Source of the DNA: Rhodothermales bacterium | GTDB taxonomy: Bacteria; Bacteroidota; Rhodothermia; Rhodothermales; Bin80 | DNA: 64,000 nt | Assembly: GCA_028278205.1 (NCBI GenBank) | Contig: JANQES010000119.1 | Span: 27,849 to 91,848 of the forward strand | Reading direction: 5' to 3' | Shown here: positions 38,547 to 47,397 of the stretch, piece by piece | How the letters are laid out: each line of letters begins with the position of its first letter | How positions within the stretch are numbered: the first letter of the stretch is position 1 | Notes under the pieces: generated by a model | What the model was told of the DNA's origin: nothing | What the model saw: only the letters and a program-made list of their open reading frames with translations | Database searches by the model: none | Translations under genes and position numbers: made by a program

Positions 38547-41500
38547 TCACCGCCGCACCCGCACGGGATACGGAGGGCGAACGGGTTGGGGAGGCGGATT
38601 CGCGCTGAGTTCTTCGAGGATGACCTCGATGGCTTTTTCCAACTGCGGGTCCCGACCGGCAATGACCTCGGCAGGCCACTGCTCGACCTCAATGTCGGGC
38701 GGGACGCCTTCGTTCTCGACGACCCAGCCCTCCTCGGTCCAGATGGCCAGGTTGGGCGCGGTCACGAAGCCGCCGTCCATCAAAACCGGGAAGCCGAGAA
38801 TCCCGACCAGCCCGCCCCAGGTGCGTCGTCCGATGAGTTTACCGATACCCTGGTTGCGAAACATCCAGGGCAGCAGGTCGCCGCCCGAACCGGCAGTCTC
38901 GTCGATCAACATCACCTTCGGCCCCTGAATGGCGCCCTGCGGCGTTTCGAGGTCCGCGCCGTAGCGCATGGCCCAGTGCGCAACGTAGGGACGCCGCAGC
39001 AGGTCGATGTAATAGTCGGCGATCTGGCCGCCCCCGTTATGACGCTCATCGATGATCAGGGCTTGCTTATCGGCCTGGGGGAAGAAATACCGCTTGAAGT
39101 AGAGATGCCCCAGGAAGCTGGTGTTGGGCACATAGACGTAGGCCACGCGACCGTCGGTAGCCTCGTGTACTTTCTTGATGTTGCCTTCTACCCAGTCCCG
39201 GTTACGGAGCGACGCCTCGTTTCGAATGGGCACGACCTGCACCGTGCGTGCCTCGCTACCGTCTGCATCAGGCCCGACGGTGATTTCGACGATCTTGCCC
39301 GCCGTGTTTTCGAAGTGGCGGTAGAGGTTGTCCGGCGCGCGCAGGTCCACGCCGTTGACCGCCAGCAGGTATTCGCCGGCCTGCACCCCGACGCCCGGCT
39401 CGGTCAGGGGGGCGCGGAGTTCCGGCGTCCAGTTGAGGCCGCCATAAACTTTCGCGAACCGGTAGCGCCCCTCGTCGATCTCGTAGTCTGCGCCCAGGAG
39501 CCCGCCGGGGATCGATTCAGGCTCGGCCAACGGGTCGCCGCCGCCGGAGCGATGGTGGCCGACGGTGAGTTCCGAACACATCCATTGTATGACCCGGTTC
39601 AGGTCGGCGCGGGTGGCAAGGTCAGGCAGAAAGACCGCATACTTCTCCCGCATCGTCGCCCAATCCGCCCCGTGCATGTTCGGGTCGTAGAAATAGTCGC
39701 GGTTGATGCGCCAGGCTTCGTGAAAGATCTGCTCCCATTCGGCCCGGGGATCGATGCGTACCTGGATTTTGTCGGCGGCGATTTTGCCCTGGCCGGGTTC
39801 GATTTTGCTCCCGGCGCCGGCGATCATCCACGTACCGCCCGCGTTTACCAGCACCTTCTTGTGATCAGCCGAGAGCACATAGCTGCCGACGTTGCTGAGC
39901 AGCGTTTCGGCCTTTCGTTTTTTCAGGTCGAAGTGTTGCAGGCTGCCGGGGCCGAAGCTGAAAACTCCACCCTCGTCACGTTTCAGATAATAAATGTGCC
40001 CCTCGTCGCCGGCCTGCAAGTCGGAATAATTGGCTGCTTCGACGGGCAGCGTCAGGATCCGTTCGCTCAAGCCCTCGAAATCAATGGTGACGCGGTCCTC
40101 CTCTTCCTCGTCGCTCTCGGCATCCTCCTCCTCTTCCTGGCCGCCTCCCTCTTCGTCGCTCTCCCTGGCCAGCGGCGACAGGACGTCTTTCGACAGGACG
40201 GCTAGATATAGCTGGTTCGTGACTTCCATATCGGCGTTGGACATAGCAAACCAGGTGTTGACGGGGCCGGCGTCGGTGGAGGCTAAAAAGTAGAGGTATT
40301 TGCCGCTGGCGTCGAAGACCGGCTCGCTTACGTCGCTCAGGCCGTCTGTGAGGCGGTGGCTCTTGCCCTCGTCGAGCGCGTAGAGATAGACCTGCTGGAA
40401 GTTGTTCATCGTCTTGAGGGTGTAGACGAGCCAGCGCGAATCGGGCGACCAGGCGTGGTGCAGTGTCTTGAACGGCCCGTAGAGCGGTTCCGAGGCAATC
40501 TGTTGGCTGGTGCCGCTCTCGACCTCGAAGAGGTAGAGCGACCAGCCGTTGTCGGTATAGCTGATGTACTTGCCGTCGGGCGACCATTTGAGGTCTTCGT
40601 AAAACCCGCTCCCCTCCAGCGCGAACGCGCGCGCGGCGCCCTTGCCATCCTGGCTGGCCAGGTGGAGTTCATACTCGCCCGAGGCGTCGGAAAGGTAGGC
40701 GACGGTCTTGCCGTCGGGCGACCAGGCGGGGCTGCGTTCGTGGGCGCCGGGCGTCTGGGTGAGGGGCCGGGGATCGCCTTTTTCTGCGGGTACCGTGACG
40801 ATCTCGCCGCGAAACTCGAACACCGCGCGGGCTCCGGAGGGCGAGAGGTGCGCGTTGCGGATGTAGGACGTGCCCTCGACGTAGCGAGGCCGGGTTTCGA
40901 TCAGGTCGGCGGTTACGCCCACCTGGAGGCGCGTGGCAGCGCCCTGGCCGGGATCATACAGGTGCAGGTAGCCGGCCTGTTCGTAGAGGATCTCGCCCCC
41001 GCCTGCCGAGGCATTCAAGACGGGATAGTCGTCGTGCTGCGTCCGTTGTTCGACCTGGCCGGTGGCGGGATCATAGGCGAAGAGGTTGAACTCGCCGTTG
41101 CGGTCGGAGCGAAAGTAGACCTGCCGCCCGACCCACATCGGGTCGGTGTCGTTGCACCGGCCCGGTGGCTGCGGGATTTCCTCGACGCTGTGATCGGCGG
41201 TGTTGTAGAGCCAGATGCGGGTCGTCGTCCCACCCCGGTAGTTCTTCCACTGGTTGAAGGCTTCGTAGAGCGGCGTGTAGGCGATGAAGGCGCCGTCCGG
41301 AGAATAGGTGGCCTTCCAGGCGTGCGGCACGGGCAATTGGGCCGGAAAGCCGCCTTCTACCGGGACGGTAAAGAGTTGGCGATGCCGGCCCGTGTAGACC
41401 GCCCGAGGCGAGGTGAACAGGACCGCCGCGCCGTCCGGCGTAAAGCCCTGCACGATGTCGGACCCCGGATGCCAGGTCAGCCGCTTCGGCACACCGCCTT

Positions 41501-41813
41501 CGACGGGGACGAGGTAGACGTCGGTGTTGCCGTCATACTGGGCACTGAAAGCGATATACTGCCCGTCCGGCGAAAAACGAGGACTCGACTCGCTGCCGAG
41601 ATGGGTGGTCAGACGGCGCACCCCGCTTCCGTCGCGGCGGGCTATCCACAGGTCCCCTGCATAGACGAAGGCGATATGGGTTTCGCTGAGAGCCGGCTGG
41701 CTCAGGAGCCGGGTATCGTTCAGATCGATGGGATAGGCCGGCTGCACGGCGGCAAGGCTCAGCAGCAGCATCGAAAACAGGCCTATCATCAAATGAGACC
41801 GCAAGCATTGCAT
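38547..41813 (-). CDS. exported tricorn-like protease (S41 family)
   Basis: A 1088-residue protein with a signal peptide (HLMIGLFSMLLLSLAAVQPAYP). The N-terminal two-thirds are two beta-propellers of WD40/TolB-like blades (RFSPDGQYIAFSAQ, AWSPDGKTVAYLSD, KWSPDGKYISYTDN), with a long Glu/Asp linker (EEGGGQEEEEDAESDEEEEDR, near 625). Then come a helical bundle (AEWEQIFHEAWRINRDYFYDPNMHG), a PDZ domain, and the S41 catalytic part with ELTVGHH (His) and DETAGSGGDLLPW (nucleophile Ser). Tricorn degrades oligopeptides. The ATG at 41813 gives the signal peptide; an in-frame ATG at 41915 lies inside an 85-bp repeat. Confidence 0.93.
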   Translation of the reverse strand: MQCLRSHLMIGLFSMLLLSLAAVQPAYPIDLNDTRLLSQPALSETHIAFVYAGDLWIARRDGSGVRRLTTHLGSESSPRFSPDGQYIAFSAQYDGNTDVYLVPVEGGVPKRLTWHPGSDIVQGFTPDGAAVLFTSPRAVYTGRHRQLFTVPVEGGFPAQLPVPHAWKATYSPDGAFIAYTPLYEAFNQWKNYRGGTTTRIWLYNTADHSVEEIPQPPGRCNDTDPMWVGRQVYFRSDRNGEFNLFAYDPATGQVEQRTQHDDYPVLNASAGGGEILYEQAGYLHLYDPGQGAATRLQVGVTADLIETRPRYVEGTSYIRNAHLSPSGARAVFEFRGEIVTVPAEKGDPRPLTQTPGAHERSPAWSPDGKTVAYLSDASGEYELHLASQDGKGAARAFALEGSGFYEDLKWSPDGKYISYTDNGWSLYLFEVESGTSQQIASEPLYGPFKTLHHAWSPDSRWLVYTLKTMNNFQQVYLYALDEGKSHRLTDGLSDVSEPVFDASGKYLYFLASTDAGPVNTWFAMSNADMEVTNQLYLAVLSKDVLSPLARESDEEGGGQEEEEDAESDEEEEDRVTIDFEGLSERILTLPVEAANYSDLQAGDEGHIYYLKRDEGGVFSFGPGSLQHFDLKKRKAETLLSNVGSYVLSADHKKVLVNAGGTWMIAGAGSKIEPGQGKIAADKIQVRIDPRAEWEQIFHEAWRINRDYFYDPNMHGADWATMREKYAVFLPDLATRADLNRVIQWMCSELTVGHHRSGGGDPLAEPESIPGGLLGADYEIDEGRYRFAKVYGGLNWTPELRAPLTEPGVGVQAGEYLLAVNGVDLRAPDNLYRHFENTAGKIVEITVGPDADGSEARTVQVVPIRNEASLRNRDWVEGNIKKVHEATDGRVAYVYVPNTSFLGHLYFKRYFFPQADKQALIIDERHNGGGQIADYYIDLLRRPYVAHWAMRYGADLETPQGAIQGPKVMLIDETAGSGGDLLPWMFRNQGIGKLIGRRTWGGLVGILGFPVLMDGGFVTAPNLAIWTEEGWVVENEGVPPDIEVEQWPAEVIAGRDPQLEKAIEVILEELSANPPPQPVRPPYPVRVRR

Positions 41814-41835
41814 GGCGCTCTTACTTTTTGGTGAC

Positions 41836-41923
41836 AATGAATTTTGACGCTCGACTTCGGTACTACGGCATCGGTATCCTGAAGGCCGAAAACCTCCAAG
41901 GGGGTTCCCCGTCAAAATTCATT
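41836..41923. repeat. 85-bp element with ATGAATTTTGACG inverted ends, copy 2
   Basis: Perfect 14-base ends AATGAATTTTGACG (41836-41849) and CGTCAAAATTCATT (41910-41923). It corresponds to the element at 25620-25704 and lies 22 bases before the tricorn-like gene start, within its promoter or leader. The stretch 41924-42116 shows no further feature. Confidence 0.65.
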
Positions 41924-42116
41924 AGGGGAGCAGAAGAAGAGGCGCTTCTTCCAGGGCACACCTCGCTGCTGTTTGAATGTAGGCGTTCTTCGGCGCTTAA
42001 GAAAGGCATCGTCAGATCTGCGCTCGCAGGGGTTGCTTCTAGACACCAACGGATCTTACCAGAATCTTTCCAAAGTTTGTATCAGTCGTGGGCGTCAGGC
42101 CCTGACACCGATCAAC

Positions 42117-42165
42117 AAAAAAGCGGCCTGATCTGCCTCATGCAAGGCGAAATCAGGCCGCTTTT
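42117..42165 (-). terminator. terminator of the tRNA operon (46-base hairpin, copy 2)
   Basis: Arms AAAAGCGGCCTGAT and ATCAGGCCGCTTTT with loop CTGCCTCATGCAAGGCGAA, 5 bases after the 3' end of tRNA-Glu on the minus strand. It is nearly identical to the hairpin at 33268-33313. Confidence 0.85.
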
Positions 42166-42169
42166 GGGG

Positions 42170-42242
42170 TACCGCGTACGGGATTTGAACCCGTGTTACC
42201 GGCGTGAAAGGCCGGCGTCCTAGACCCCTAGACGAACGCGGC
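42170..42242 (-). tRNA. tRNA-Glu (anticodon TTC)
   Basis: Read on the minus strand: acceptor GCCGCGT/ACGCGGT, D arm with TCTAGGGGTCTAGGA, anticodon stem GCCGG/CCGGC with loop CTTTCAC (anticodon TTC), and T arm ACGGGTTCAAATCCCGT. The CCA is not encoded. It is second in a two-tRNA transcript after tRNA-His, with 23 bases between them. Confidence 0.95.
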
Positions 42243-42265
42243 ATGTCTGGTGCGCGGGGCGCAGG

Positions 42266-42340
42266 GGTGACCGAGGGGACTTGAACCCCCGACCTCCAGG
42301 GCCACAACCTGGCGCTCTAACCACCTGAGCTACGGTCACC
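42266..42340 (-). tRNA. tRNA-His (anticodon GTG)
   Basis: Read on the minus strand: the ends GGTGACC/GGTCACC include the G(-1):C73 pair expected of tRNA-His, the D arm is AGCTCAGGTGGTTAGAGC, the anticodon stem CCAGG/CCTGG carries the loop TTGTGGC (anticodon GTG), and the T arm is GGGGGTTCAAGTCCCC. The CCA is not encoded. Confidence 0.95.
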
Positions 42341-42417
42341 ATTTCTCGTTCGGAGCACGGAATTTAAGAATTCCTCACCCCTGTACGCAAGAACCAACAC
42401 TTTGTGCCTCAATGAAC

Positions 42418-42453
42418 TTTTTTAGATTTTGGATGAATCCAAAATCTAAAATC
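42418..42453. repeat. short ATTTTGG word hairpin
   Basis: TTTTAGATTTTGGAT and ATCCAAAATCTAAAA form an almost perfect hairpin with a GA loop, 3 bases beyond the stop of the PorZ-like gene. It probably serves as its transcription end. Confidence 0.7.
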
Positions 42454-42455
42454 CG

Positions 42456-44822
42456 CTACCGGATCACGGCGACTTTGCCGAAGGCGGCGCCTTCGCCGTT
42501 TTCGCCGACGGCGACGACGAGATAGACGCCCGAGGGCACGAACTCCTGGCTCTGGTCTCGGCCATCCCAGCTTGCTCGTCCGCCGCGCACGGAGAACTGG
42601 GCCACCACCTCGCCATGTAAAGCTACAACCTTAATCTCCGTCTCCTCCACCAACCCCTCGATGAAAATCTCCGGCGCCGCGTCTTCGGTAATGCGGACGG
42701 GATTCGGGTAAACAAACAAGTCGCGTTTTTCGGGTGCCGGATTGATGGCGTCGCCGCGAAAACTGATCAGCCCCCGGTCGGTGCCGAAGTAGACCTCCCC
42801 CGTTTGCCCATCGACGGTGGTGGTGATGACGGAGTTGGAGAAAAGCGGCGAATTTTGATCCGTAAACAATTCGAGGCGCTCGAAGCCGTCGGTTTCCTGG
42901 ATGAGGTAGGCGCCCTCGTCCGTGGCAATCCAAAGCCGGTTGGACGGATCGACGGCGATGTCGTTGATGAGCAATCCGGAAAGGACGAACGTGCCGATGT
43001 TGCGGTCGGCCCAGAGCGGCCAGTTGGCCTCGGTCGTGGCGTCGCGAGCCGCCACGGTGCTGCTGATGAAGAAGGCGGGGCCGTTGTCCGTGCCAATCCA
43101 AATCCGGCCCGTGCGGTCTTCGGTGACCGACGTGATCCTGGTGCTGGGCAGGCCGCGCCCGAGCGAGCCTCTTTCGCCGAAGAACTGGCATTCGTCGTCG
43201 CCGGGATCGGTAGCCGAGGCGCCGGTGTCGAGCAGCATCAGGCCGCGCGTCAGGCGGAGGTTGCCCAGTTCGAAGACCAGGATCCACTTCTGCCCGAACG
43301 AATCGATGAAGATCGGTCCGAGGGCCGTCGTGGGCGCCAGGCCGGAGCATCGGGGGGCCGGCAGGCCGGTCCACTGGCCGTCGGGCGTGCGCACGTGCAA
43401 CGGCTGCGACGCGGTGGTGTTGGTCACCCAGAGGTTGCCGTCGTCATCGCTGGCCACGCCGCCGACGATGACGAAGGTGGTGGTGCCAGAGGCCGGTTGC
43501 AGGGTAGAATTGCCCTGATTGTAAAGGACCACGTTGCCTTCGGGCGTTACCTGCGCCAGGCCGTTGCCGTTCGACGCCGCCCACACGCTGCCCTGATCAT
43601 CGGCATAAACCTGGAGGAAATTACCGAGGCCGGCGAGTTCGCTGAAGAAGCGCCCGGTGTAATTGGTCCACACGCCCTCGGTGTCGAGCCGGTAGAAGCC
43701 TGCGCCGGCGGCACTCTGCACGGCGGCAGTCCAGAGGTTACCGTCCGGGGCAATCGTCAGATCACCGAAGACCCCGTCGAAAGGGCCGGCGGGGAAGATT
43801 TCACCCTGCAATAACGGAAGCCGCTCGTTGCTCACGGGCCGGGCAAACTGGTTGAGGCCAGCGTTGGCATCGCCCACCCACACGTTATCATCCGGCCCTT
43901 CGACGACGGCACCGAGACCTGCGAAACCCTCGACTTCCACGAGCGATCCACCCGAAGCAAACGCCGCATAGAGCTTGAAATCGTCGATAGCCAGCAGCCG
44001 ATCCGTCAGGGGGGCCAGATCGAGAACAGGACGGTCTGTAAACGGAAACTGATTGTAGGAGCCGTCTGCCTGGCGCTGGGCCAGCCCCTCCGCCGTCCCG
44101 ACGTAGATCAGCCCCTGAAACGGCGTGATCGAAAACGACTCTTCGGTGGGCAGCCCGGCCTGCTCGACGGTCCACGCGCTGGGATCTTGCAGGTTGGGCA
44201 CGCTCAGCGCCGCGTAGGCGACCCCTTCGTCGGTAGCCAGCCAGAAGCCACGCCGCCCGTCCGGCAGCGGCGCCACCGTCACGTCGCGCACCGCCGTAGC
44301 CGGCGTCAGCGCACCCAACTGGCTGTAGGTGTCGCGCACTTCCTGGCGTTCCGGGTCGAAGATCACCAGTCCGAACGACGTAGCCACCAGCAGCGAATCG
44401 CCCTGAAGCCGGAGGCGGTTGATTTCGGGTGAGGTAAAACGGTCGTTGCGCTGGATGTCGAAAAACGTCCTGACGTCGCCGGTTTCAACGTCGAGCCGGT
44501 CGATGACGCCGTTAAAATACCCGATCCACACCAGATTACGGCGGGCGTCGTAGGCGATGGCGCGGGTCTGCACGTCGTGAAGCCCCTCGGCCACCGTATA
44601 CCGCTGGATCTCGCCGGAGGCGACGTTGAAGCTGAAGACGCCGCCCGAAGACGCCGCCCAGACGGCCTCGTCGGAGGTAGAAAGCGCGACGACCTCGCGC
44701 GTGGAGGTATGCGCCGTCCACTGATCTCCCTGCGCCCACGCGCCGGAGACCCCGGCAGCCCAAAAGACGAGGCCTACGCCGACCACGAAACGAAGCAGAG
44801 CCTTGCAAACCGTGTTGATCAT
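42456..44822 (-). CDS. PorZ-like two-propeller protein with T9SS sorting domain
   Basis: A 788-residue exported protein: signal peptide (FVVGVGLVFWAAGVSGAWAQ), then GDQWTAHTSTREVVALSTSDEAVWAASSGGVFSFNV...YTVAEGLHDVQTRAIAYDARRNLVWIGYFNGVIDRLDV, the repeat pattern of two-component-regulator propellers and closely like the start of PorZ. Two propellers fill residues about 30-690. The end DLFVYPNPVRITED...FGKVAVIR is a T9SS sorting domain. PorZ sits on the cell surface and helps the T9SS attachment complex deliver anionic LPS to exported proteins. The alternative is an ordinary propeller surface protein. The ATG at 44822 gives the signal peptide. Confidence 0.78.
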   Translation of the reverse strand: MINTVCKALLRFVVGVGLVFWAAGVSGAWAQGDQWTAHTSTREVVALSTSDEAVWAASSGGVFSFNVASGEIQRYTVAEGLHDVQTRAIAYDARRNLVWIGYFNGVIDRLDVETGDVRTFFDIQRNDRFTSPEINRLRLQGDSLLVATSFGLVIFDPERQEVRDTYSQLGALTPATAVRDVTVAPLPDGRRGFWLATDEGVAYAALSVPNLQDPSAWTVEQAGLPTEESFSITPFQGLIYVGTAEGLAQRQADGSYNQFPFTDRPVLDLAPLTDRLLAIDDFKLYAAFASGGSLVEVEGFAGLGAVVEGPDDNVWVGDANAGLNQFARPVSNERLPLLQGEIFPAGPFDGVFGDLTIAPDGNLWTAAVQSAAGAGFYRLDTEGVWTNYTGRFFSELAGLGNFLQVYADDQGSVWAASNGNGLAQVTPEGNVVLYNQGNSTLQPASGTTTFVIVGGVASDDDGNLWVTNTTASQPLHVRTPDGQWTGLPAPRCSGLAPTTALGPIFIDSFGQKWILVFELGNLRLTRGLMLLDTGASATDPGDDECQFFGERGSLGRGLPSTRITSVTEDRTGRIWIGTDNGPAFFISSTVAARDATTEANWPLWADRNIGTFVLSGLLINDIAVDPSNRLWIATDEGAYLIQETDGFERLELFTDQNSPLFSNSVITTTVDGQTGEVYFGTDRGLISFRGDAINPAPEKRDLFVYPNPVRITEDAAPEIFIEGLVEETEIKVVALHGEVVAQFSVRGGRASWDGRDQSQEFVPSGVYLVVAVGENGEGAAFGKVAVIR

Positions 44823-44910
44823 GACGAATTCAACCTGTTGACCCGAACAAACATCGGCGAGCACGACGGCCTCTGATACCGATTTTCTGAAAAGCTGTGC
44901 CCTGTTTCGC

Positions 44911-44957
44911 AGGGGCATCCCTTGTGGATGCCCTGGGCAGACACGAGGCCTGCCCCT
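44911..44957. repeat. nested hairpin GGGCATCC / GGATGCCC
   Basis: AGGGGCA (44911-44917) pairs with TGCCCCT (44951-44957), and inside GGGCATCC (44913-44920) pairs with GGATGCCC (44926-44933). It lies in the 276-base spacer upstream of the PorZ-like gene. The rest of the spacer shows nothing recognisable. Confidence 0.5.
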
Positions 44958-45098
44958 ACGTTGCACAATCATTATCCAGACCTGATATCACTCCCCAAAA
45001 CCCACGACCGAAACCGTCGGGCGCGATGTCGAGAGCGAGAGGCTGTGTGGTAGCGATGGGTCGATTTTTTAGATCGGATTCGGTGGGAAAGGCAAAAT

Positions 45099-45563
45099 TT
45101 ACAGTTGACGCAAGAGATTAACCATCTCAATGGCGGCTAACGCGGCGTCGGCGCCTTTGTTGCCGGCTTTGGTACCGGCGCGTTCGATGGCTTGCTCGAT
45201 GGTGTCGGTGGTCAGCACGCCGAAGATGACGGGCACTTCGGTCTCCAGGGTCGTCTGGGTGACGCCTTTGGCGATGCCGTTAGCGACGAGTTCGAAGTGA
45301 TACGTCGCGCCCCGGATGACAGCAGCCAGGCAAATCACAGCGTCGTACGAGCCCGAAGCAGCCAGGCGTTTGGCCACCAGCGGCGCCTCATACGCGCCGG
45401 GGCACCGCACCACCGTGACGCGGTCCATGTCGGCCCGGTGCCGCGAGAGCGCATCGAGCGCGCCGTCGAGCAGTTTTTCGGTGATAAAAGCGTTGAAGCG
45501 ACTCACCACGATGGCAAAGCGCGCCTCGCCCGCCACCAGATCGCCTTCGATGAAGTTGGGCAT
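45099..45563 (-). CDS. ribH: 6,7-dimethyl-8-ribityllumazine synthase
   Basis: A 154-residue enzyme of standard length, the penultimate step of riboflavin synthesis. Key blocks: IVVSRFNAFITEKLLDGAL, PGAYEAPLVAKRLA, AVIRGATYHFELVANGIAKG (catalytic His in TYHFE), VPVIFGVLTTDTIEQAIERAG and NKGADAALAAIEM. The ATG at 45563 (MPNFIEGDL) is the family start; an in-frame ATG at 45644 would translate the adjacent word repeat. No other rib gene is near. Confidence 0.96.
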   Translation of the reverse strand: MPNFIEGDLVAGEARFAIVVSRFNAFITEKLLDGALDALSRHRADMDRVTVVRCPGAYEAPLVAKRLAASGSYDAVICLAAVIRGATYHFELVANGIAKGVTQTTLETEVPVIFGVLTTDTIEQAIERAGTKAGNKGADAALAAIEMVNLLRQL

Positions 45564-45569
45564 TCGTTG

Positions 45570-45657
45570 GGGTGTTATGGTGTTTAGGTGTTCGAGTGTT
45601 TTAGTGTTTGGGTTCTCGTCCATCTTAAACACTATAACACTCAAACACTATAACACG
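45570..45657. repeat. octamer word repeat, GTGTTATG family, inverted
   Basis: GGTGTTATGGTGTTTAGGTG... (45570-45612) faces AAACACTATAACACTCAAAC-type words (45627-45656). It occupies the spacer between ribH and the PHP gene. Confidence 0.82.
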
Positions 45658-45690
45658 GGCGCACTCATCTGTACACGCCAGCCCCCGCCA

Positions 45691-46533
45691 TTACGTAACG
45701 CCGACGCGCTCTGCCGCTCGGCGGGCGCGTTCGAGCCAGGGGTAGGGGATGGTGTAGCGGCCCATGGTGTCGGCCTCGTCGGGGCGGGGGCCATGATAAT
45801 CCGATCCTCCCGTTTCGAGCAAGACAAAATCGCGTGCAAGCTGGCGGTAGTAGTGCGTCAGCCCGGCGTCGTGCGAGGGGTGGATGGTTTCGAGGCCGTC
45901 GAGGCCGGCTTGCAGGAGCGCCATGATGGTGGCATCGCTGGTCCAGTGGCCGGGATGGGCCAGCACGCCGATGCCGCCGGCGTCGTGCAGCAACGCCAAC
46001 GCCTCACGCGCCGGAAACAACGGCTTGGCGACGAAGGCCGGCGCGTCGTCGGCCAGATAGCGTTCGAAGGCTTCCTGGGGCTCCTCGACGTAGCCGGCGG
46101 CGGCCAGCGCCTCGGCTACGTGCGGGCGTCCCAGCGCCTGTCCCCGGGCCTGCGCCTGCACCGCCTCGAACGGCAACGGCACTCCCAACGCTTTCAATTT
46201 CGCGACGATCTGCTCGGCGCGCTCGCGGCGTCGCTGCTGAAACGCCGCCAGATGCGCGCGAAGTCCTGGATGATCCGGATCGAAAAAATAACCGAGCAGA
46301 TGCACCTCCTCGTCGCCCACTGTCACGCTCAATTCGACGCCGGGGACCACCTCGACGCTGTATTGCCGCCCGGCGTCCATGCCTTCAGCCAACCCGTCGA
46401 TGCAGTCGTGGTCGGTGATGGCTAAAGCCTTCAGGCCGCACGCCCGCGCCTTGGCCACCAACTCGGTGGGCGAGAGGCGCCCGTCCGAGCAGTAGGTGTG
46501 GGCGTGCATATCGGCTCTTCGAAGGTCGATCAT
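45691..46533 (-). CDS. PHP-domain phosphoesterase (RNase AM / nucleoside bisphosphatase-like)
   Basis: A 280-residue protein starting MIDLRRADMHAHTYCSDG. The metal sites of the PHP fold are present: DMHAHTYCSDG (HxH), ITDHDCIDG, VPGVELS, GVLAHPGHW and GGSDYHG. The length and order match the family of 3',5'-nucleoside bisphosphate phosphatases that also trim RNA 5' ends. Cytosolic. The ATG at 46533 puts the HxH at the usual position; the ATG at 46572 adds 13 residues. Confidence 0.9.
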   Translation of the reverse strand: MIDLRRADMHAHTYCSDGRLSPTELVAKARACGLKALAITDHDCIDGLAEGMDAGRQYSVEVVPGVELSVTVGDEEVHLLGYFFDPDHPGLRAHLAAFQQRRRERAEQIVAKLKALGVPLPFEAVQAQARGQALGRPHVAEALAAAGYVEEPQEAFERYLADDAPAFVAKPLFPAREALALLHDAGGIGVLAHPGHWTSDATIMALLQAGLDGLETIHPSHDAGLTHYYRQLARDFVLLETGGSDYHGPRPDEADTMGRYTIPYPWLERARRAAERVGVT

Positions 46534-46597
46534 GGCGCAGACAGGTTCAAGACGGCATCTTTCGCTGTTCAAATTGACGCTTGCTCATAGGCTGGTT

Positions 46598-46710
46598 CAC
46601 ACACCCCGCCTCGCGTGCGCTTGGCACCCCTCTCAAGAGGAGAATTGTCCACGTTCGGACCGAAAAAGTCTCCTCTTGAGAGGGGTGCCGCGCAGCGGCG
46701 AGGTGTGTTA
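46598..46710. repeat. long inverted-repeat element, CACCCCTCTCAAGAGGAGA type
   Basis: Inner perfect arms of 21 bases lie at 46623-46643 and 46669-46689. Outer imperfect arms, ACACCCCGCCTCGCG (46601-46615) and CAGCGGCGAGGTGTGT (46693-46708), extend them, so a stem of about 40 pairs with a 25-base loop can form. Same design as 16588-16738 and 63874-63985. The rest of the spacer to 46876 has no clear feature. Confidence 0.75.
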
Positions 46711-46876
46711 TGCAGTGCTCAGGCGAGCAAAAAAGCATAAAAATCCCGTCAGTCTTGCCCTCATACCCGGCTCGGCAGAGCAGGTTCGCCAACCGTGAAT
46801 AACGCGAGAGAATCAAAAATCGCTAAACCACATGGGGCTTCCCGCGTAAAGAAGCTCTCAATCCAACCAGGATCCT

Positions 46877-47395
46877 ATGGAACGGATGTGGAGCCCCTGG
46901 CGGGCCGAGCACATCGAACGGGTGAGCGAACCGAAGGCCCAGCCTTCAGACGGCCCGTCGATCTTCTCCAGGCTGGCCGGGGAAAACCAGGACGAGAAAA
47001 ACCTGATTCTGTGGCGCGGGCAGCACACCTTCGTCATCATGAATCGCTATCCGTATACCAACGGCCACCTGATGATCGTCCCGTTTCGCGAAGTGGAGGC
47101 CTACGACGCGCTGACGCCGGACGAGCAAACCGAAGTGGCGTTTGTGATCAGCCGGTGCCTGGGCTGGCTCCGCCGGACGAGCAACCCCGAAGGCTTCAAC
47201 GTGGGGATGAACATCGGCCAGGCCGGCGGCGCGGGCATCCCCGGCCACCTGCACGTACACGTCGTCCCTCGCTGGAACGGCGATACGAACTTCATGCCGG
47301 TCGTCGGTTCGGTGAAAGTCATCCCCGAAGCCCTCGACGCCACCTACGCCAAACTCCGCCGCGTCATCGACGAAGAAGAGGCGGTGGAGGGATAG
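46877..47395 (+). CDS. HIT family hydrolase
   Basis: A 172-residue protein starting MERMWSPWRAEHIE, the typical opening of Ap4A-phosphorylase-like HIT proteins of this group. It has the HIT catalytic motif HLHVHVVPRW (HxHxHxx) near 126-135, preceded by NIGQAGGAGIPG, and NRYPYTNGHLMIVP (about 56-69). Members cleave nucleoside phosphoramidates, dinucleoside polyphosphates or adenylated species. Cytosolic. Divergent from the PHP gene. Confidence 0.93.
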   Translation: MERMWSPWRAEHIERVSEPKAQPSDGPSIFSRLAGENQDEKNLILWRGQHTFVIMNRYPYTNGHLMIVPFREVEAYDALTPDEQTEVAFVISRCLGWLRRTSNPEGFNVGMNIGQAGGAGIPGHLHVHVVPRWNGDTNFMPVVGSVKVIPEALDATYAKLRRVIDEEEAVEG

Positions 47396-47397
47396 GA

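Noticed and set aside
44897..45121. Small plus frame in the spacer upstream of the PorZ-like gene
   Set aside because: It runs through a hairpin repeat into antisense ribH, and shows no domain.
46496..46798. 100-codon plus frame across the spacer before the HIT gene
   Set aside because: It translates a long inverted repeat and the antisense of the PHP gene start; the product has no protein-like pattern.
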